The notes below the pieces were generated by a model, which was not told the origin of the DNA, did no database searches, and saw only the letters and a program-made list of their open reading frames with translations. From positions 1 through 22,254 of the forward strand of contig DAOWCB010000003.1 of the NCBI GenBank assembly GCA_030633795.1: a stretch of DNA of 22,254 bases, written 5' to 3'. Shown in pieces: positions 22,254 to 22,254 of the stretch. This DNA is from Candidatus Aminicenantota bacterium (GTDB lineage Bacteria; Acidobacteriota; Aminicenantia; Aminicenantales; Aminicenantaceae). Position numbers and translations under genes: made by a program. Position 1 is the stretch's first letter. Each line of letters starts with the position of its first letter.

Positions 22254-22254
22254 G

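Overview
The window reads as a chromosomal segment of a Gram-negative bacterium with a KDO-containing outer membrane. The whole KDO branch is present: arabinose-5-phosphate isomerase, KDO8P synthase, KDO8P phosphatase and CMP-KDO synthetase. The block mnmE–mnmG–parA–parB, with a parS-like site, is the arrangement usual beside a bacterial replication origin, so the right half is probably origin-proximal, although dnaA, dnaN, rpmH and yidC are not in view. I cannot name the lineage from sequence alone. Genes overlap tightly, GTG and TTG starts are used, and KdsA is the Cys-containing metal-dependent type. An uncultivated or deep-branching Gram-negative phylum is as plausible as a deltaproteobacterium.

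Left region (1–4803): a surface-carbohydrate-type accessory cluster. It holds a polysaccharide deacetylase cut by the window edge, a Gfo/Idh/MocA oxidoreductase on the plus strand, and a minus-strand operon of a radical SAM/SPASM protein, a second Gfo/Idh/MocA paralogue and an uncharacterised TIM-barrel-like protein. The second paralogue keeps its nucleotide-binding glycines but has lost all three residues expected for catalysis. A good promoter drives the operon, and a 31-codon ORF lies between that promoter and the radical SAM gene.

Middle region (about 4804–9260): a spacer carrying a hairpin repeat, then a plus-strand operon accA–hisS–aspS joined by 4-base ATGA overlaps. It ends convergently against the next operon.

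Right region (9262–21204): one long minus-strand operon, read mnmG–parA–parB–bactofilin–kdsB–pyrG–kdsA–kdsD–kdsC–phosphomannomutase–uppP–manC. The genes overlap or lie 4–38 bases apart. A consensus-like sigma-70 promoter precedes mnmG. The operon combines tRNA modification, chromosome segregation, a cytoskeletal protein, CMP-KDO supply (pyrG makes the CTP that kdsB uses), GDP-mannose supply and recycling of the undecaprenyl carrier. The rsmG gene often found between mnmG and parA is absent, and the lpt transport genes that often follow kdsC are replaced by the mannose/undecaprenyl genes.

Far right (21205–22254): a spacer of about 430 bases contains an inverted-repeat-bounded unit holding a second copy of the hairpin repeat, followed by the 3' part of mnmE. 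The least explained items are the hairpin repeat with variable stem but conserved flanks, the inverted-repeat unit, the catalytically stripped oxidoreductase paralogue, and the small ORF ahead of the radical SAM gene.
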